Shown here: in pieces, positions 1-10,065 of the stretch
Numbering within the stretch: position 1 is the first letter of the stretch
Layout of the letters: the number at the start of each line of letters is the position of its first letter
Source of the DNA: Astragalus membranaceus
Lineage: Eukaryota > Streptophyta > Magnoliopsida > Fabales > Fabaceae
Length of the DNA: 64,000 nt
Assembly: GCA_039519185.1 (NCBI GenBank)
Contig: CM076854.1
Coordinates: 160,819,434 to 160,883,433, forward strand
Direction of reading: 5' to 3'
Notes under the pieces: model-generated
The model's input: the letters and a program-made list of their open reading frames with translations, nothing else
What the model was told of the DNA's origin: nothing
The model's database searches: none
Position numbers and translations under genes: made by a program

Positions 1-236
1 AATTATATTGATTGTGATTTGAAGTGTTTTTTTAGAGATGATTTGAAGTGTTATATAATAAGAACGGTTAAAATTGTGTGTTATACTTAATATTCCAACC
101 TGTGGCATGCACAACACGCACGAATCCTTGGCCAAGGGAAATTTTTTTACTAATGTAGTTGCTCGACACTATTCAAAGTTGTCAAAATAATTCTGAGAAG
201 TGGGGTTGATGTGGAAGAAGTTTTAAAATATGAATT

Positions 237-759
237 TGTATATTATTGCTTCCGATCTTAGTGATTGGTATTACGCAGTTAGTAGATGTTTTATCATTGA
301 TTCTGTTTATGTCTTTCTGTCTTGAGATGGTCGATCTTGAGGAGGTCGACCTTGTTCAGCCTTGACTTGGTCGATCTTGAGGAGGTCGATCTTGATCGGT
401 CTTGAGGTGGTCGATCTTGATCGGTCTTGAGGAGGTCGATCTTGATCGGTCTTGAGGTGGTCGATCTTGATCGGTCTTGAGGTGGTCGATCTTGAGGTGG
501 CGGGGTTGTACCTGCAATAACACTCCGACGCTCAAGTCAGTATTTGAGTTAATGAGTCTAAGTTGTCAAAAGATCCTTTTTAATGAGCATTGAGTGTGGT
601 ATTTATAAAGATTGAAGGTGCTTGGCTTGATGCATTTGGGCCGTTCGATCTTGCATAATGATCATGGCCGTTGATGAACGGATTTCACTTCCACGAATGG
701 GCCTCTAAGTAATTGGGCCTTGGGGGGTGTAAATAACAGAAATTCTAATTACCATAACA
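237..759 (-). mobile_element. T1: 3' LTR of a minus-strand Ty3/gypsy element
   Basis: From about 243 the sequence matches the block starting at 3299 (shared run TTAGTGATTGGTATTACGCA and onward), so both are copies of one LTR. The LTR reads on the minus strand: its first bases are the complement of ...ACCATAACA ending at 759, and a polypurine tract lies just outside (760-772). The other end is degraded: position 3299 reads TGTTCAGTACTG, while here only TGTATATTA precedes the homology, so the 237 boundary is approximate. It carries a 25-bp tandem array. Bases 1-236 are AT-rich and hold nothing recognisable. Confidence 0.7.
320..500. repeat. Degenerate 25-bp tandem array in the T1 LTR
   Basis: Units of the type GATCGGTCTTGAGGTGGTCG plus ATCTT repeat head to tail, with T/A variants (GAGGTGG versus GAGGAGG) and partial units at the left. 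The same array forms the centre of the inverted repeat at 3299-3704, so it belongs to the LTR. Confidence 0.8.
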
Positions 760-772
760 GTGGCCCCCCAAG
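760..772 (-). other. T1 polypurine tract
   Basis: On the minus strand this reads CTTGGGGGGCCAC directly before the LTR start TGTTATGG. A purine-rich run abutting a TG start is the expected plus-strand priming site of a Ty3/gypsy element. Confidence 0.6.
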
Positions 773-1331
773 TCTGGTCGCTTGAGGAGCGATCTTGACT
801 TGATGAGATGATGCGGTTTTGCGTTTTTGGCTCTTTGAGTAGAAGTTCCTTTAGTCCTGAGCTGATGCCGATCTTGAAATTTAGGACCTCGTTACGAGCT
901 TTATGAATGCTTTTTTAATTCTGCATGTCATGTATGTCGTTTCGCACCCGAGGGACTCGAGGTGGATATGTACGATGTTTCCAGATTACGAGCTTTATGA
1001 ATGCTTTTTTAATTCTGCATGTCATGTGTGTCGTTTCGCACCCGAGGGACTCGAGGTGGATATGTACGATGAAAGAACGTCGGTAAATGAGGAACTCGAT
1101 TTACCGGGCTCGAACCTATAGGGCAGTTTACCAGGACTCGGCCCAGATTTAACTCGTCCTGTAGGGGTATCGGCAGCTGTGGCCGATGGTCGTTCTTAGG
1201 ACGTTTCGATCCTTGAAGACCTGGTCTCTTTGAGATAGTTTACTGAGACTCGGCTCGGATTTAACTGTTTCTCAAAGAGTTTGCGACCTTGGGTGGTCGC
1301 TCAGGGAGATCATTTAAGATCGGTCCCAGGT
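773..1331 (-). other. T1 non-coding internal region
   Basis: Between the polypurine tract and the 78-bp tandem repeat there is no long coding frame. It contains a 94-bp tandem duplication (892-1071) and motif-rich but untranslatable sequence, consistent with the untranslated 3' part of the T1 element. No pol gene is recognisable, so most of T1 pol has been deleted. Confidence 0.5.
892..1071. repeat. 94-bp direct tandem duplication
   Basis: The unit beginning TTACGAGCTTTATGAATGCT at 892 recurs at 986. The second copy matches for about 86 bp with one visible change (ATGTATGTCG versus ATGTGTGTCG) before diverging after TACGATG. It makes a repeated peptide in the small frame 903-1121, which is otherwise not gene-like. 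Confidence 0.9.
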
Positions 1332-1643
1332 GGAGGAGAACGGGAACCATTCCCTCGTTGACGGCGTGGAGGACAACGATGATCGTCGAGATCGTTATGT
1401 TGTCGAGCCGGAGGAGAACGGGAACCATTCCCTCGTTGACGGCGTGGAGGACAACGATGATCGTCGAGATCGTTATGTTGTCGAGCCGGAGGAGAACGGG
1501 AACCATTCCCTCGTTGACGGCGTGGAGGACAACGATGATCGTCGAGATCGTTATGTTGTCGAGCCGGAGGAGAACGGGAACCATTCCCTCGTTGACGGTG
1601 TGGAGGACAACGATGATCGTCGAGATCGTTATGTTGTCGATCT
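1332..1643. repeat. 78-bp tandem repeat, four copies
   Basis: GGAGGAGAACGGGAACCATT begins at 1332, 1410, 1488 and 1566: four nearly identical 78-bp units. Because 78 is a multiple of three, several frames on both strands stay open through the array and translate to 26-residue repeats, so the open frames here are not by themselves evidence of a gene. A related single unit (GACGGGAACCATTCCCTCGG) lies at about 2774 inside the T1 gag frame, in its Arg/Pro-rich linker. Confidence 0.95.
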
Positions 1644-1650
1644 TGCAGGG

Positions 1651-1740
1651 AGAATGATTAAATGGGCTGTAGAACTATCAGATTTCGGAATTACGTATGA
1701 AGCTCGAACAGCTTTAAAAGCACAAGTTTTGGCGAAATGA
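1651..1740 (+). pseudogene. Ty3/gypsy RT-RNase H linker fragment
   Basis: The frame translates as RMIKWAVELSDFGITYEA followed by RTALKAQVLAK and a TGA stop. This is the conserved segment between the first RNase H and the second RNase H-like domain of Tat-type gypsy polyproteins; T13 and T6 have the equivalents RIARWQMLLSEYDL and RIAKWALALSEYSL. It is on the strand opposite to the adjacent T1 gag, in frame with the 78-bp repeats upstream. It is about 30 residues long and cannot function alone. Sequence to about 1960 may be further decayed pol, but I see no second motif. Confidence 0.6.
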
Positions 1741-1971
1741 TCCCAGCTAACATCGAATCTGATGTACGGATCCTACCTGTCGATGGATTCTCTAACCCAA
1801 AAGATTGACAGAACTTGGAACGCAACGAAGCTGAAGAGTTATTTATCTTTCGAAAAATGGATCGTGTACATTTCGCATAAGGGACACCGTAGCGTGCTCC
1901 GATCTTATGTAAATACAAACGACTTATTTATAATGAAGAAAGGTAACCTTTCCGAGGTTCCATGAATTCTT

Positions 1972-3249
1972 TCAGTGATCGATGTCGATGCGGGGTTTTG
2001 ATGGTTCGGCATGTGACGATACTTTGTCGATCTTGGCATTCTCTTCTTCGTTGATGAAACATTGGGATAGCTCGAGGAACTCCTGCAAGGTGTTAGGTTC
2101 CCAAGTGTTAATATGCTTTCGGAACGAGCTTCCAGGAAGCAGACCTTGGGCCATGAAGAAGATTCGAAAAGCGTCGTCTAATTGTCGAACCTGAAGAGCT
2201 TCGTTGTTGAATCGCTCTATGTATTCTCTCAGGGGCTCGTTTCCCCTTTGTACAATGGATGCTAAAACATTATTGTTTTTGGGTTTGCTCTTGGAATGGG
2301 CAAAGTGCACCGAGAAATTTTTCGCTAATTGGTCCCACGAGGAAATGGTGTTCGATCTCAACGTCCGAAACCATTCGGAAGCCATTTTGTCTAGGGTTAA
2401 TGGGAATATTCGGCATTTCATTTCCATCGGTACGTTCCGGTAATGCATGGTCGTGTCAAACTGATCGAGATGCCTGTCGGGGTCGCCCGTTCCGTCGTAA
2501 GTCTTCAGTCCTCCAGGTGGTTTTTCGAGATAACGTGGGACTCGGAAATTATCGATTGCTTTTGTGAACGGACCTTTTCGCCTAGGTTGATTCGCCCGAG
2601 ATTGTGGTTGGTGTCTGTAATGAGGATCGGGATGTCCGTATCGTCGCGGTTGATTGTTTTGAATGTTGTCGCGGCTCCTTGAACGTCGTCTTGGCGAGGT
2701 TGAGTCCCTGTGTGGATGATGTTGAGGGGGGTTATATGAGCCTTCAAGATTTTCGAAACGTCGAACCGGAGGAGGACGGGAACCATTCCCTCGGTGACGA
2801 CGTGGGGGAGAACGATGATTGAGCTTTCTCCTAGGGGGTGATCGACGAAAGAGTCTTCTTTGAGTTGGGTTTCTTTCCTCAAGGGAGTCCTGCCCGGACG
2901 ATTGTTGGTCCGGAACGTTCCGACCTTGAAGCCTTGCTACCTCGGCTTCGAGGTTAGTGAAACGGTCGCTTCTTTCTTCGTTTACGGCTTCTTGTCGGGC
3001 CAGTAGCTGAATGAGCTGTTGAACCGCATCGGTCAAAGCTGGAAGTAATTGAGGAGGCGGTGGAAAGCTCGCTTCATCTGTGCTTGAATGTACACGGGGC
3101 GGTCCTGTGTTGGGATATTGGTTTCGAGCTTGTGATGAATTTGTGAGTTCCTGGACGTGGCCTTCAGGGGTTCGTTGAGGACCGACCTCGGGTTCGGCCA
3201 TTAGACTAGCCGGTCTTGATTGGCGTGTTGGCGCCATTTTTAAGATCAA
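1972..3249 (-). CDS. T1 gag polyprotein (Ty3/gypsy)
   Basis: A 425-residue frame; the more likely start is the second Met at 3237 (MAPTRQSRP). Residues 1-120 are low complexity. Residues 125-230 are Arg/Pro/His-rich with SPPRR repeats, a nucleic-acid-binding type of linker. From about residue 235 to 375 it has the retrotransposon gag (capsid-like) domain: YDGTGDPDRHLDQF, then MASEWFRTL, SSWDQLAKNF and EPLREYIERFNNEA. Gag packages element RNA in cytoplasmic particles. The frame ends after the capsid domain, with no zinc knuckle and no protease/RT downstream, so T1 is defective although gag itself is open. The LTR starts about 50 bp upstream on the minus strand, as expected for gag. Confidence 0.75.
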   Translation of the reverse strand: MILKMAPTRQSRPASLMAEPEVGPQRTPEGHVQELTNSSQARNQYPNTGPPRVHSSTDEASFPPPPQLLPALTDAVQQLIQLLARQEAVNEERSDRFTNLEAEVARLQGRNVPDQQSSGQDSLEERNPTQRRLFRRSPPRRKLNHRSPPRRHRGNGSRPPPVRRFENLEGSYNPPQHHPHRDSTSPRRRSRSRDNIQNNQPRRYGHPDPHYRHQPQSRANQPRRKGPFTKAIDNFRVPRYLEKPPGGLKTYDGTGDPDRHLDQFDTTMHYRNVPMEMKCRIFPLTLDKMASEWFRTLRSNTISSWDQLAKNFSVHFAHSKSKPKNNNVLASIVQRGNEPLREYIERFNNEALQVRQLDDAFRIFFMAQGLLPGSSFRKHINTWEPNTLQEFLELSQCFINEEENAKIDKVSSHAEPSKPRIDIDH

Positions 3250-3279
3250 GGAGATGGTGGGAAAAATAGGGTACTGATC

Positions 3280-3297
3280 CTCCCACTATGGTCGCCA
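3280..3297 (-). other. T1 primer-binding site (candidate)
   Basis: On the minus strand the LTR ends ...AGTACTGAACA and is followed one base later by TGGCGACCATAGTGGGA. A TGG start next to the LTR end is what a tRNA 3'-CCA primer requires. I do not assign the tRNA. Confidence 0.45.
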
Positions 3298-3298
3298 A

Positions 3299-3704
3299 TG
3301 TTCAGTACTGTGCTTCCGATCTTAGTGATTGGTATTACGCAGTTAGTAGATGTTTTATCCTTGATTCTGTTTATGTCTTTCTGTCTTGAGATGGTCGATC
3401 TTGAGGAGGTCGACCTAGTTCAGCCTTGACTTGGTCGATCTTGAGGAGGTCGATCTTGATCGGTCTTGAGGTGGTCGATCAAGATCGACCTCCTCAAGAT
3501 CGACCAAGTCAAGACCGATCAAGATCGACCACCTCAAGACCGATCAAGATCGACCTCCTCAAGATCGACCAAGTCAAGGCTGAACAAGGTCGACCTCCTC
3601 AAGATCGACCATCTCAAGACAGAAAGACATAAACAGAATCAAGGATAAAACATCTACTAACTGCGTAATACCAATCACTAAGATCGGAAGCACAGTACTG
3701 AACA
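3299..3704. repeat. 182-bp inverted duplication of the T1 LTR end
   Basis: The left arm (3299-3480) starts TGTTCAGTACTGTGCTTCCG; the right arm (3704 back to 3523) is its reverse complement, with one mismatch seen (CCTAG versus CCTTG near 3417). The spacer is 42 bp of the same 25-bp array. The result is a near-perfect hairpin-capable palindrome in place of the 5' LTR. It could be two truncated LTRs joined head to head, or a break-repair inversion. Confidence 0.9.
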
Positions 3705-4297
3705 TATTGTATTTTGACTTGATTTTATTATCTATTAAGAGATGAAAGAGAAATTAGGAGTTGAACACAAATCACTTGACACCGTTAATATCTAAATGTA
3801 TATTCATATAATCTCCCTTCCATCTCTGTTGATAATATAAACAAGCCAAAATGCAACAGTATATAAATCCATGTCCTAGATCTCTTCTACACCAATCCTA
3901 CTTCTTGGAATTGTTTAGGCAGAAACGAGGAAGGACCAACTTGGTAGTGTTGAGCAACAAAAGAAATCTCGGTTAATCGTGTTATTCTTCAGAATCAGAG
4001 CTAGCTAGTGTTATCATGCTAGAGTAGAATTTCATTAGGAGAGTATCTTTGGGAGAAAGGGAAAGTGAGAACATAAAATTTATGAAATGTTTCCCGTACT
4101 CATTTCCCCTTTTCCTAAAGATACCATCATTCTGAAATTCTACCTCAGCATGATAAACATCTAGTTTTGTTTCGGAAGGAACACATGGTCCACCTAGATT
4201 CATATATATTTTTCATATTGTAATTCTATATTGTGGACCGCTATATAATGCTATATAATAATGTATATTTTAAGAATTTCTTGAAAAGCTATGCATT
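3705..4297. other. Flanking AT-rich host DNA
   Basis: Unique-looking sequence between T1 and the Mutator-like element. Apart from the candidate exon at 3982-4203 nothing is recognised. Confidence 0.4.
3982..4203 (-). CDS. Possible terminal exon of an unidentified host gene
   Basis: The minus strand is open for 73 residues and ends in the acidic tail ASSDSEE before a TAA. The translation is mixed and protein-like (for example EVEFQNDGIFRKRGNEYGKH), unlike the low-complexity frames nearby. A possible splice acceptor (ATCTAG followed by GTGGACC) lies just inside the frame at about 4195. The Mutator-like element begins 100 bp further upstream and could have separated it from other exons. I do not recognise the family; it may also be chance. 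Confidence 0.25.
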   Translation of the reverse strand: MNLGGPCVPSETKLDVYHAEVEFQNDGIFRKRGNEYGKHFINFMFSLSLSPKDTLLMKFYSSMITLASSDSEE

Positions 4298-4306
4298 TAT
4301 TATTAA

Positions 4307-4423
4307 GGCTTAATTACAGTTTTGGTCCCCCTAGTTTCACCAACTCACGATTTTGGTCCCCCAAGTTTTAATTTCACGAATTTGATCCCTTTATTTTTCT
4401 AATTTGTAAAATCATAGTCCCCG
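4307..4423 (+). repeat. T2 left terminal inverted repeat
   Basis: Inverted partner of 5318-5434, with roughly 8-9 differences by eye over about 117 bp. Shared landmarks are TTTTGGTCCCCCTAGTTTCA at the outer end and GTAAAATCATAGTCCCC at the inner end. Confidence 0.9.
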
Positions 4424-5317
4424 CCATCTTAATTTGGTCAAACCTACTGGTGAGTTGTCCTCTCTTAGATGATGTGGCAAGCCACATTGGAATGCCACAT
4501 GGTATTTTTAATTTTAAAATATTATTTTTATTAAAATACTTTGTTTTTAAATAACCAAAAAATTAAAAACACATTTATCCCCTTCTTCATCACTAACTCA
4601 GAATTTTTGCGACCTCACCCCTCCCTCTCCGACCTCACCCCTCCGTGAACTCACCCCTCCCTCTGCGACCTCACCCCTCCCTTCTTCTTCATCGGACAAC
4701 AATTGTCTCTTCAGCAAAACATAAACTTAATGTCTAAGAAAATACAGAGGCGGTGGTACAACAAATAATTGGTGGGCTGCCTTTCTCTATAATACTCTAG
4801 AAGCAATTTTTCAATGAGATCCAGATGGGCTGCCTTCCACTAACTCTTGAGATCCAGATGAGATCCAGATGGGCTGCCTTACAACAAAGAATTGGTGGGC
4901 TGCCTTCCACTAACTCCTGGGACAATCACTGGAACAGCTCCGTATCTTACAATGAGATCCAGATGATACTCACCAACAAAACCCACAAATTTGTTTTTGC
5001 GAATGGTACGGCGAGAAACGATGAGAACCCTCGGCAAAAGCATCGAGAGATCGGAAATGGTAACAGATGGAAGAAGGGGCGACAGAAATTGGGAATTAAA
5101 TAGTGGTTGCTCTGTTTGTGGTTTTGGAGGAAGAACGAAAATGGCGAACAAAGAAGAAGAAAGCAGGAAGAAAGAAAGAAGGAAGAAGGAGGAAGAAAGA
5201 ACGAAAATGGGCGAACAAAAATTGATTTTTTTTAATTTAATCCACTTTGGCATGCCAGCTTGGCAGCCACGTAGATTAAGTGGTAGACAGGTCAAAATCA
5301 ATTTTGACCAGAATAGT

Positions 5318-5434
5318 GGGGGACTATGATTTTACAAATTGGGAAAATAAGGGGATCAAATTCATGAAATTAAAACTTAAGGGACCAAAATCGTGAGTTG
5401 ATGAAACTAGGGGGACCAAAACTGTAATTAAGCC
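5318..5434 (-). repeat. T2 right terminal inverted repeat
   Basis: Reverse complement of the left repeat: GGGGACTATGATTTTACAAA at the inner end and CAAAACTGTAATTAAGCC at the outer end. Confidence 0.9.
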
Positions 5435-5443
5435 TATTATTAA

Positions 5444-6042
5444 TAATATATAAGAAACTAACGTTTTTAATGCATTATGTAAACATGTTAATTTTAATAG
5501 AATGAACATTTGTATTTGTAGCATCAATTTTTAATTTGTGACCGAATTTGTAATGTTGTTGTGAATGACAGATTTGGTTATTCTTGAAGTGAGCCAAAAC
5601 AAAAACAAATTTACAAAAAAAAGCATATTTAATTTAGAGTTGAGTACGTATTTGAAACAATTGACTTCAAATATCTTTGTTTTTTTTTATAAGTAATACA
5701 AAGGTGCAATAATCAAAAATCTTCAAATATCTTTGTTAGTGAGCAATCTCCATTCCTGCTTCTCATTATGAAAGTGTTAATACCTAAAAATTAATAAGTT
5801 GCTAGTCGAGGGAGGCCTCGGCCAAGGTAAGTAATCAGCCAAGTCTAGATAAGCTGATCTATCCAAAACTCTCATAAAGCAGCAACCAAAGGGATAGGGA
5901 GTATCTTATATTTCTCATATATCTCCTAAATTCTCATATTGTTTCTAAGTAAGCAGCCACAAAGAAGTTATTGATAGCCTCAACAAAATGTGATCAATGT
6001 GATAAGCCTTCTGGGACAAAGAAATGACATATTTTGCCAAGG
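5444..6042. other. AT-rich stretch before T3
   Basis: No gene recognised. A TGTTAATACCTAAAAATTAA at 5774 could be the true start of the T3 5' LTR, which would make it about 620 bp, but this part has no match in the T3 3' LTR, so the LTR is called only from 6043. Confidence 0.4.
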
Positions 6043-6392
6043 GGTCACAAACTCACATACAGAATTCTGAAACTCAAACTTCCAACATCACAGAGAAAAC
6101 GAGTCAGAGAACAATGTATGAACTTGTGCACCATTCTCTTTACAATTAATGCAATTTCACTTTTAGTTTCTTAAGTTTTCTGCATTTTATTTGTTTTCTC
6201 TTCGCCTCCTACTCAGCATTCTCCCTTCTGGAGATAACTTCGACGGTTATCTTCATACTTTCAAGTTTAAACCGCAAGAACACTCAAAATTTCTGGAAAA
6301 ACTTTAACACAAATGTTCTAGGATTTTCTAGTTGATCCTGCAAGCAACATTAATTTGTAACTAGCGGTGTTTACCAAAAAACACAGTAAACA
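6043..6392 (+). mobile_element. T3: 5' LTR (recognisable part)
   Basis: From GGGTCACAAACTCACATACA at 6043 to ...CACAGTAAACA at 6392 this is nearly identical to 11636-11983. The more diverged T6 and T8 LTRs share the same end (CTAGCGGTGTTTACCA). Upstream of 6043 the similarity stops, so the U3 parts of the two T3 LTRs differ through deletion or recombination. Confidence 0.85.
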
Positions 6393-6394
6393 AA

Positions 6395-6413
6395 TCGGCA
6401 CGCCCGGTGGGAC
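6395..6413 (+). other. T3 primer-binding site (candidate)
   Basis: TCGGCACGCCCGGTGGGAC follows the LTR end after two bases. Position and length fit a tRNA primer site; one expects TGG at the start, so C at the second base is a probable mutation. The tRNA is not assigned. Confidence 0.5.
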
Positions 6414-6475
6414 ATTTGTGCTAATTTATAAAGTTTTTTCCGTTGAAATCTTAAAACTTGTGATTTAATCTGTGC

Positions 6476-8353
6476 ATGCGTTTGAGGAGTGGTAAACATC
6501 TTTCAAAGATGGCGCGCTCTAATGTAAACAATACTTCTGCATCAAATGTACAACGTTCACAAGAACAAGCGTCCGTTAGTGACGCTAACACTACGAATGT
6601 CGTGGGAGTAACCGCTTCCATGCCTTCTTCGACAGTTATGGGTGTAACCGTTGTAACTGCTCCTGTAATTACTCCTGTGTCGATGATGACAACGGCACCA
6701 TTGACACAGACTAACGCGATGGCTTCTGTGCCACCAATATTAGGACCAAGAAGTCCTTTAATGGCTAATCCAATGATTGGAAATATGCCATTTAATTTGC
6801 CTATGAACAGTAGGAGTTATCCATATGGCATGCCAACAGCCTTGATGGCAGGCCTTCAGACGAATTCGTCTACGTATGCAGGCAATGCAATTACAGGATT
6901 TACGCCTACACATAGTTCATCAGAGAACTTTTTAGTCGAAATGTTCAACCTTCATTGACCACATCATCTTTGCTGGCATTAAGGCAACAAATGGATGATA
7001 GTAATCATGATATGGTTAATATGTTAACACAACAAATTGGTACAGTGTTTAACCCTCTAATACAAAACACAAATAATAGTTACCAAATGTTAGCAACACA
7101 AACGGGAAGAATTGCTGATTTCTTTGGCACTCCACCAGTGCATAACCAGTAAATTCCTCAAATTCAGAATGTTAGGCCTGTTGAAATCCCCATAGAAAGG
7201 CCCAACAATGCAGTTCCCATCAATCAAGGGCAACAACTTGTTGTCGAAGAGCCTGTTCCTGATGTTGTGTTAGTCAATAGGAACCAAAATGCTGATGAAG
7301 TGGTTAGGCAAGTCCAACAAAATAATTTTGGAATCCAAAACAATTTGGCTAATCTTGTAGAAAATATTCTAGCCCAAAATGGTCTTATAATTTAGGCCTA
7401 CATAGGCCTAATTTTGTGTCACCTTTGTCGGATTATATATTGCAAACAGAATTGCCCAGGGGATGGAAAATCCCTAAGTTCACAAAATTCGCTGGGGAAA
7501 CTAGCGAATCTACTGTCAAACACGTTGCTCGTTATTTAACTGAGACTGGTGACATAGCACACAATGAGAATTTAAGAATGAAATACTTTCTAAATTCTCT
7601 AACTAAAAATGCTTTTACTTGGTTCACCACTTTACCTCCACATTCCATTTTTAATTGGATCAGTTAAAAAAGGCTTTCCAAGAACAATTCTATATGGGAC
7701 AATGCAAGATTGGTCTTAAGGAATTGGCTAGCGTCCGACGTAAAGTGGCGGAGTCTATTGATGACTATCTCAATAGATTTAGACTTCTCAAGGCAAGGTG
7801 CTTTACTCAAGTGCCTGAACACGAGTTAATCGAAATGGCAGCTGGTGGCCTAGACTATTCTGTAAGAAAGAAATTAGATACTCTGCACTTAAGAGATATG
7901 GCACAATTGGCTGAGAGAGTTCGACAGGTCGAAAGGCTTAAAGCTGAAAAGGTTAGGACTAGTAGGTTCAATAATAAAAAAGAAAAAGTCGCATATGTCG
8001 ACACTAATGACAGCGACCATGAATTCGACATATCGTATGAGGATGTCGAAGAAGAGGTTAATATTGCAGAATTAAAACCTGGGCCTCCTTATACATGTGA
8101 AGTGTTAAAGCCATCAGATGGGAAAAATCATGTCGAGCCTAAAAATAATAAGTTTGTTACAAAAATTTACACCTTTGATGTTTCTAAATGTGATGAAATA
8201 TTTAATCTTTTGGTTACTGATGGTCAAATTTTGGTGCCTAAAGGCCTGAAAATACCACCATTGGAACAAAGAAAGAAAAGGGGTTTTTGTAAATTCCATA
8301 ACTTTTTAGGCCATTACACTTCTCGTTGTGTTATTTTCAGGGATTTGGTCTAG
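6476..8353 (+). pseudogene. T3 gag (Tat-type Ty3/gypsy), broken
   Basis: Coding similarity runs through at least four frames (6476-6958, 6955-7152, 7416-7667, 7655-8353), so gag is broken by stops and frameshifts at about 6957, 7150, 7393 and 7665. The first part, MRLRSGKHLSK, is a typical gag N-terminus followed by Thr/Met/Pro-rich sequence. The capsid-type domain lies in 7416-7930 (TELPRGWKIPKFTKFAGE, then NAFTWFTTLP, then VRRKVAESIDDYLNRFRLLK). A knuckle-like CKFHNFLGHYTSRC (CX2HX4HX4C-like) sits at about 8290-8330, before a TAG at 8351. It cannot give a single Gag product. Confidence 0.8.
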
Positions 8354-8404
8354 AAAGCTCTCAATGAAGGTAGGCTGAAATTTGGTGACAAAACAAAGCC
8401 TCCA

Positions 8405-10065
8405 ATGCAAATCGACACCGATCCTCTTCCAACAGCAGAGGCAATGTATGCTGAAGTCGACGTCATGGTTGTCGAAGCCACTGGAGTTGTTGCTGGAAAT
8501 GATAATTTGACAAAAGATACTGAAGTTTCTAAGGCTAATGTCGAAATGGTAACTGAAGACCAATATGCTGAGAAAATGAAAGTTGCTTACCCAAAAGCAG
8601 AAGAGCAATTAATTGATTTCTTTAATCGTTGCAAGATAAGCAACACAGAAGTGATGTTATGTCCAAGATGCAGCTCTGTCTTTGACAAAGAGGCTGCAAA
8701 GAGCCTTGAAGGTTATCGACCTCAATTGAAGAGGAAAGGAAAATGGGTCGACAAAAGGCCAAAGTTCAGTTTCAACAAAAGAGGGATACCATACAAAGTT
8801 ACTTCGACACAGCATACTCAGAAAGAGCAACTTAAGACTTATGTTCCATCAACAAAGTCTTCTGTAGAGAAATGGGTGTACTCCGGTGGAAAGAATACTG
8901 GATACTTACCCGTGAATTCTGGTGGGAAAAGTGTTAGGTATCAACCAAAACCCATAAAAATGGTCAAGGGCAGCACCAGTACTACTGGCCAAAACAAGGC
9001 ACTTGAATCTAACAAGTATGCCTATAACAACAATTACAAGGGGAAGAATCCCATGACTAGAACTCAATGGCGCAGACACCAACACCAAAAGAAAGCTATT
9101 GGTGCAGGACAAGTAGAGAGTTCTAACAAAAAACAAGGTAAGCAAGTGGCTGTCGAAGTGGCTAGAAAGCCAGCTACTGAGAGGATATTTCCTCCACTCT
9201 CAGCAATCAAAGAAGGCTTTGACTTAGACGAAGAAATGGAGTCTGATTTTGCTGATTCTGGGTCGGAATTTGATGTCTTATGCAATGTGGTCTCAATTCT
9301 ACCAATTGAGTATGATGCAGTTTCCGAAGTGAATGATGTCGAGGAAGATTTCGACGAAGAGACTACTTATAAACCAATTTTTTACTATGTGCTGAAGAAT
9401 GGTTGTGTCGAAGAACAACATGTTGTATTTGAGAAACCAGATTGTGGAATGATGAACCATCTCAAACCTTTGTTCATTCAAGCTAAAGTGAACAACATAG
9501 GTGTCAACAAGATTTTGGTCGATGGTGGTACTGCTGTAAACTTGATGCCACAACATTTGTTGAGGAAAATTGGTAAATGTGATACTGATTTGAGGCCACA
9601 CAACGTGGTACTCACAAATTATGAAGGCAAAACTGGCCACTCACTTGGGGCCATTGAAGTCAAGTTAGCTGTGGGTAGCATCAAAAGATCAACGTTCTTT
9701 CTTGTAGTTCCTTCTAAGGCTAACTACAATTTGTTGCTAGGAAGAGAGTGGATACATGGCTTGGGGGCAATACCATCAACTGTTCACCAAAGGCTCATTA
9801 TTTGGAGAGAAGATGGTTTGGTCGAAAAATTGAAGGTGATCAGAGTTACTTCAAAGCGGAGGTAAATACTATCACTAAGAAAACTTTCGACAAACAATTG
9901 GCGAACATTGCGCCATGTTCTTCTTCTGATCTTGGTTATGTACACCAAGCTAATGTGTTTTCCTCAGTTACTCTTCACCCAAACTATGGATTTATTTGGG
10001 AAAGGGAGGTTATGGATGAGGATAATCACCCAAGAGGCTTTTGCAAGCCTACTGGGTGGGATTGA
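8405..10065 (+). pseudogene. T3 gag C-terminus and aspartic protease
   Basis: A 486-residue frame (8405-9865) continues in another frame to 10065 after a frameshift near 9820. Around residue 370 it has the retropepsin motif ILVDGGTAVNLMP and further on LLLGREWIHGLGAIPSTVHQ, the usual end of a retroviral-type protease in plant gypsy elements. T6 carries the same region (MARKPATERIFPPLSA onward), confirming the family. The protease would cleave the element polyprotein inside particles. The active-site Asp is present, but the frameshift separates it from RT. Confidence 0.8.

Larger units (their letters stand above)
4307..5434. mobile_element. T2: non-autonomous Mutator-like element (MULE/MITE)
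   Basis: A 1,128-bp insert bounded by long terminal inverted repeats (about 117 bp, outer end GGCTTAATTACAGTTTTGGT) and flanked by a perfect 9-bp target duplication TATTATTAA at 4298-4306 and 5435-5443. Long TIRs plus a 9-bp duplication are diagnostic of the Mutator superfamily. There is no transposase; the inside holds CACCCCTCC-type and GAGATCCAGATGGGCTGCC-type subrepeats and short frames (4825-5103 and overlapping ones) with no family match. It would need a transposase supplied in trans. Confidence 0.9.

Noticed and set aside
1261..1740. Several overlapping open frames (both strands) with 26-residue repeats
   Set aside because: They follow from a 78-bp repeat whose length is divisible by three; no domain except the pol scrap at 1651-1740.
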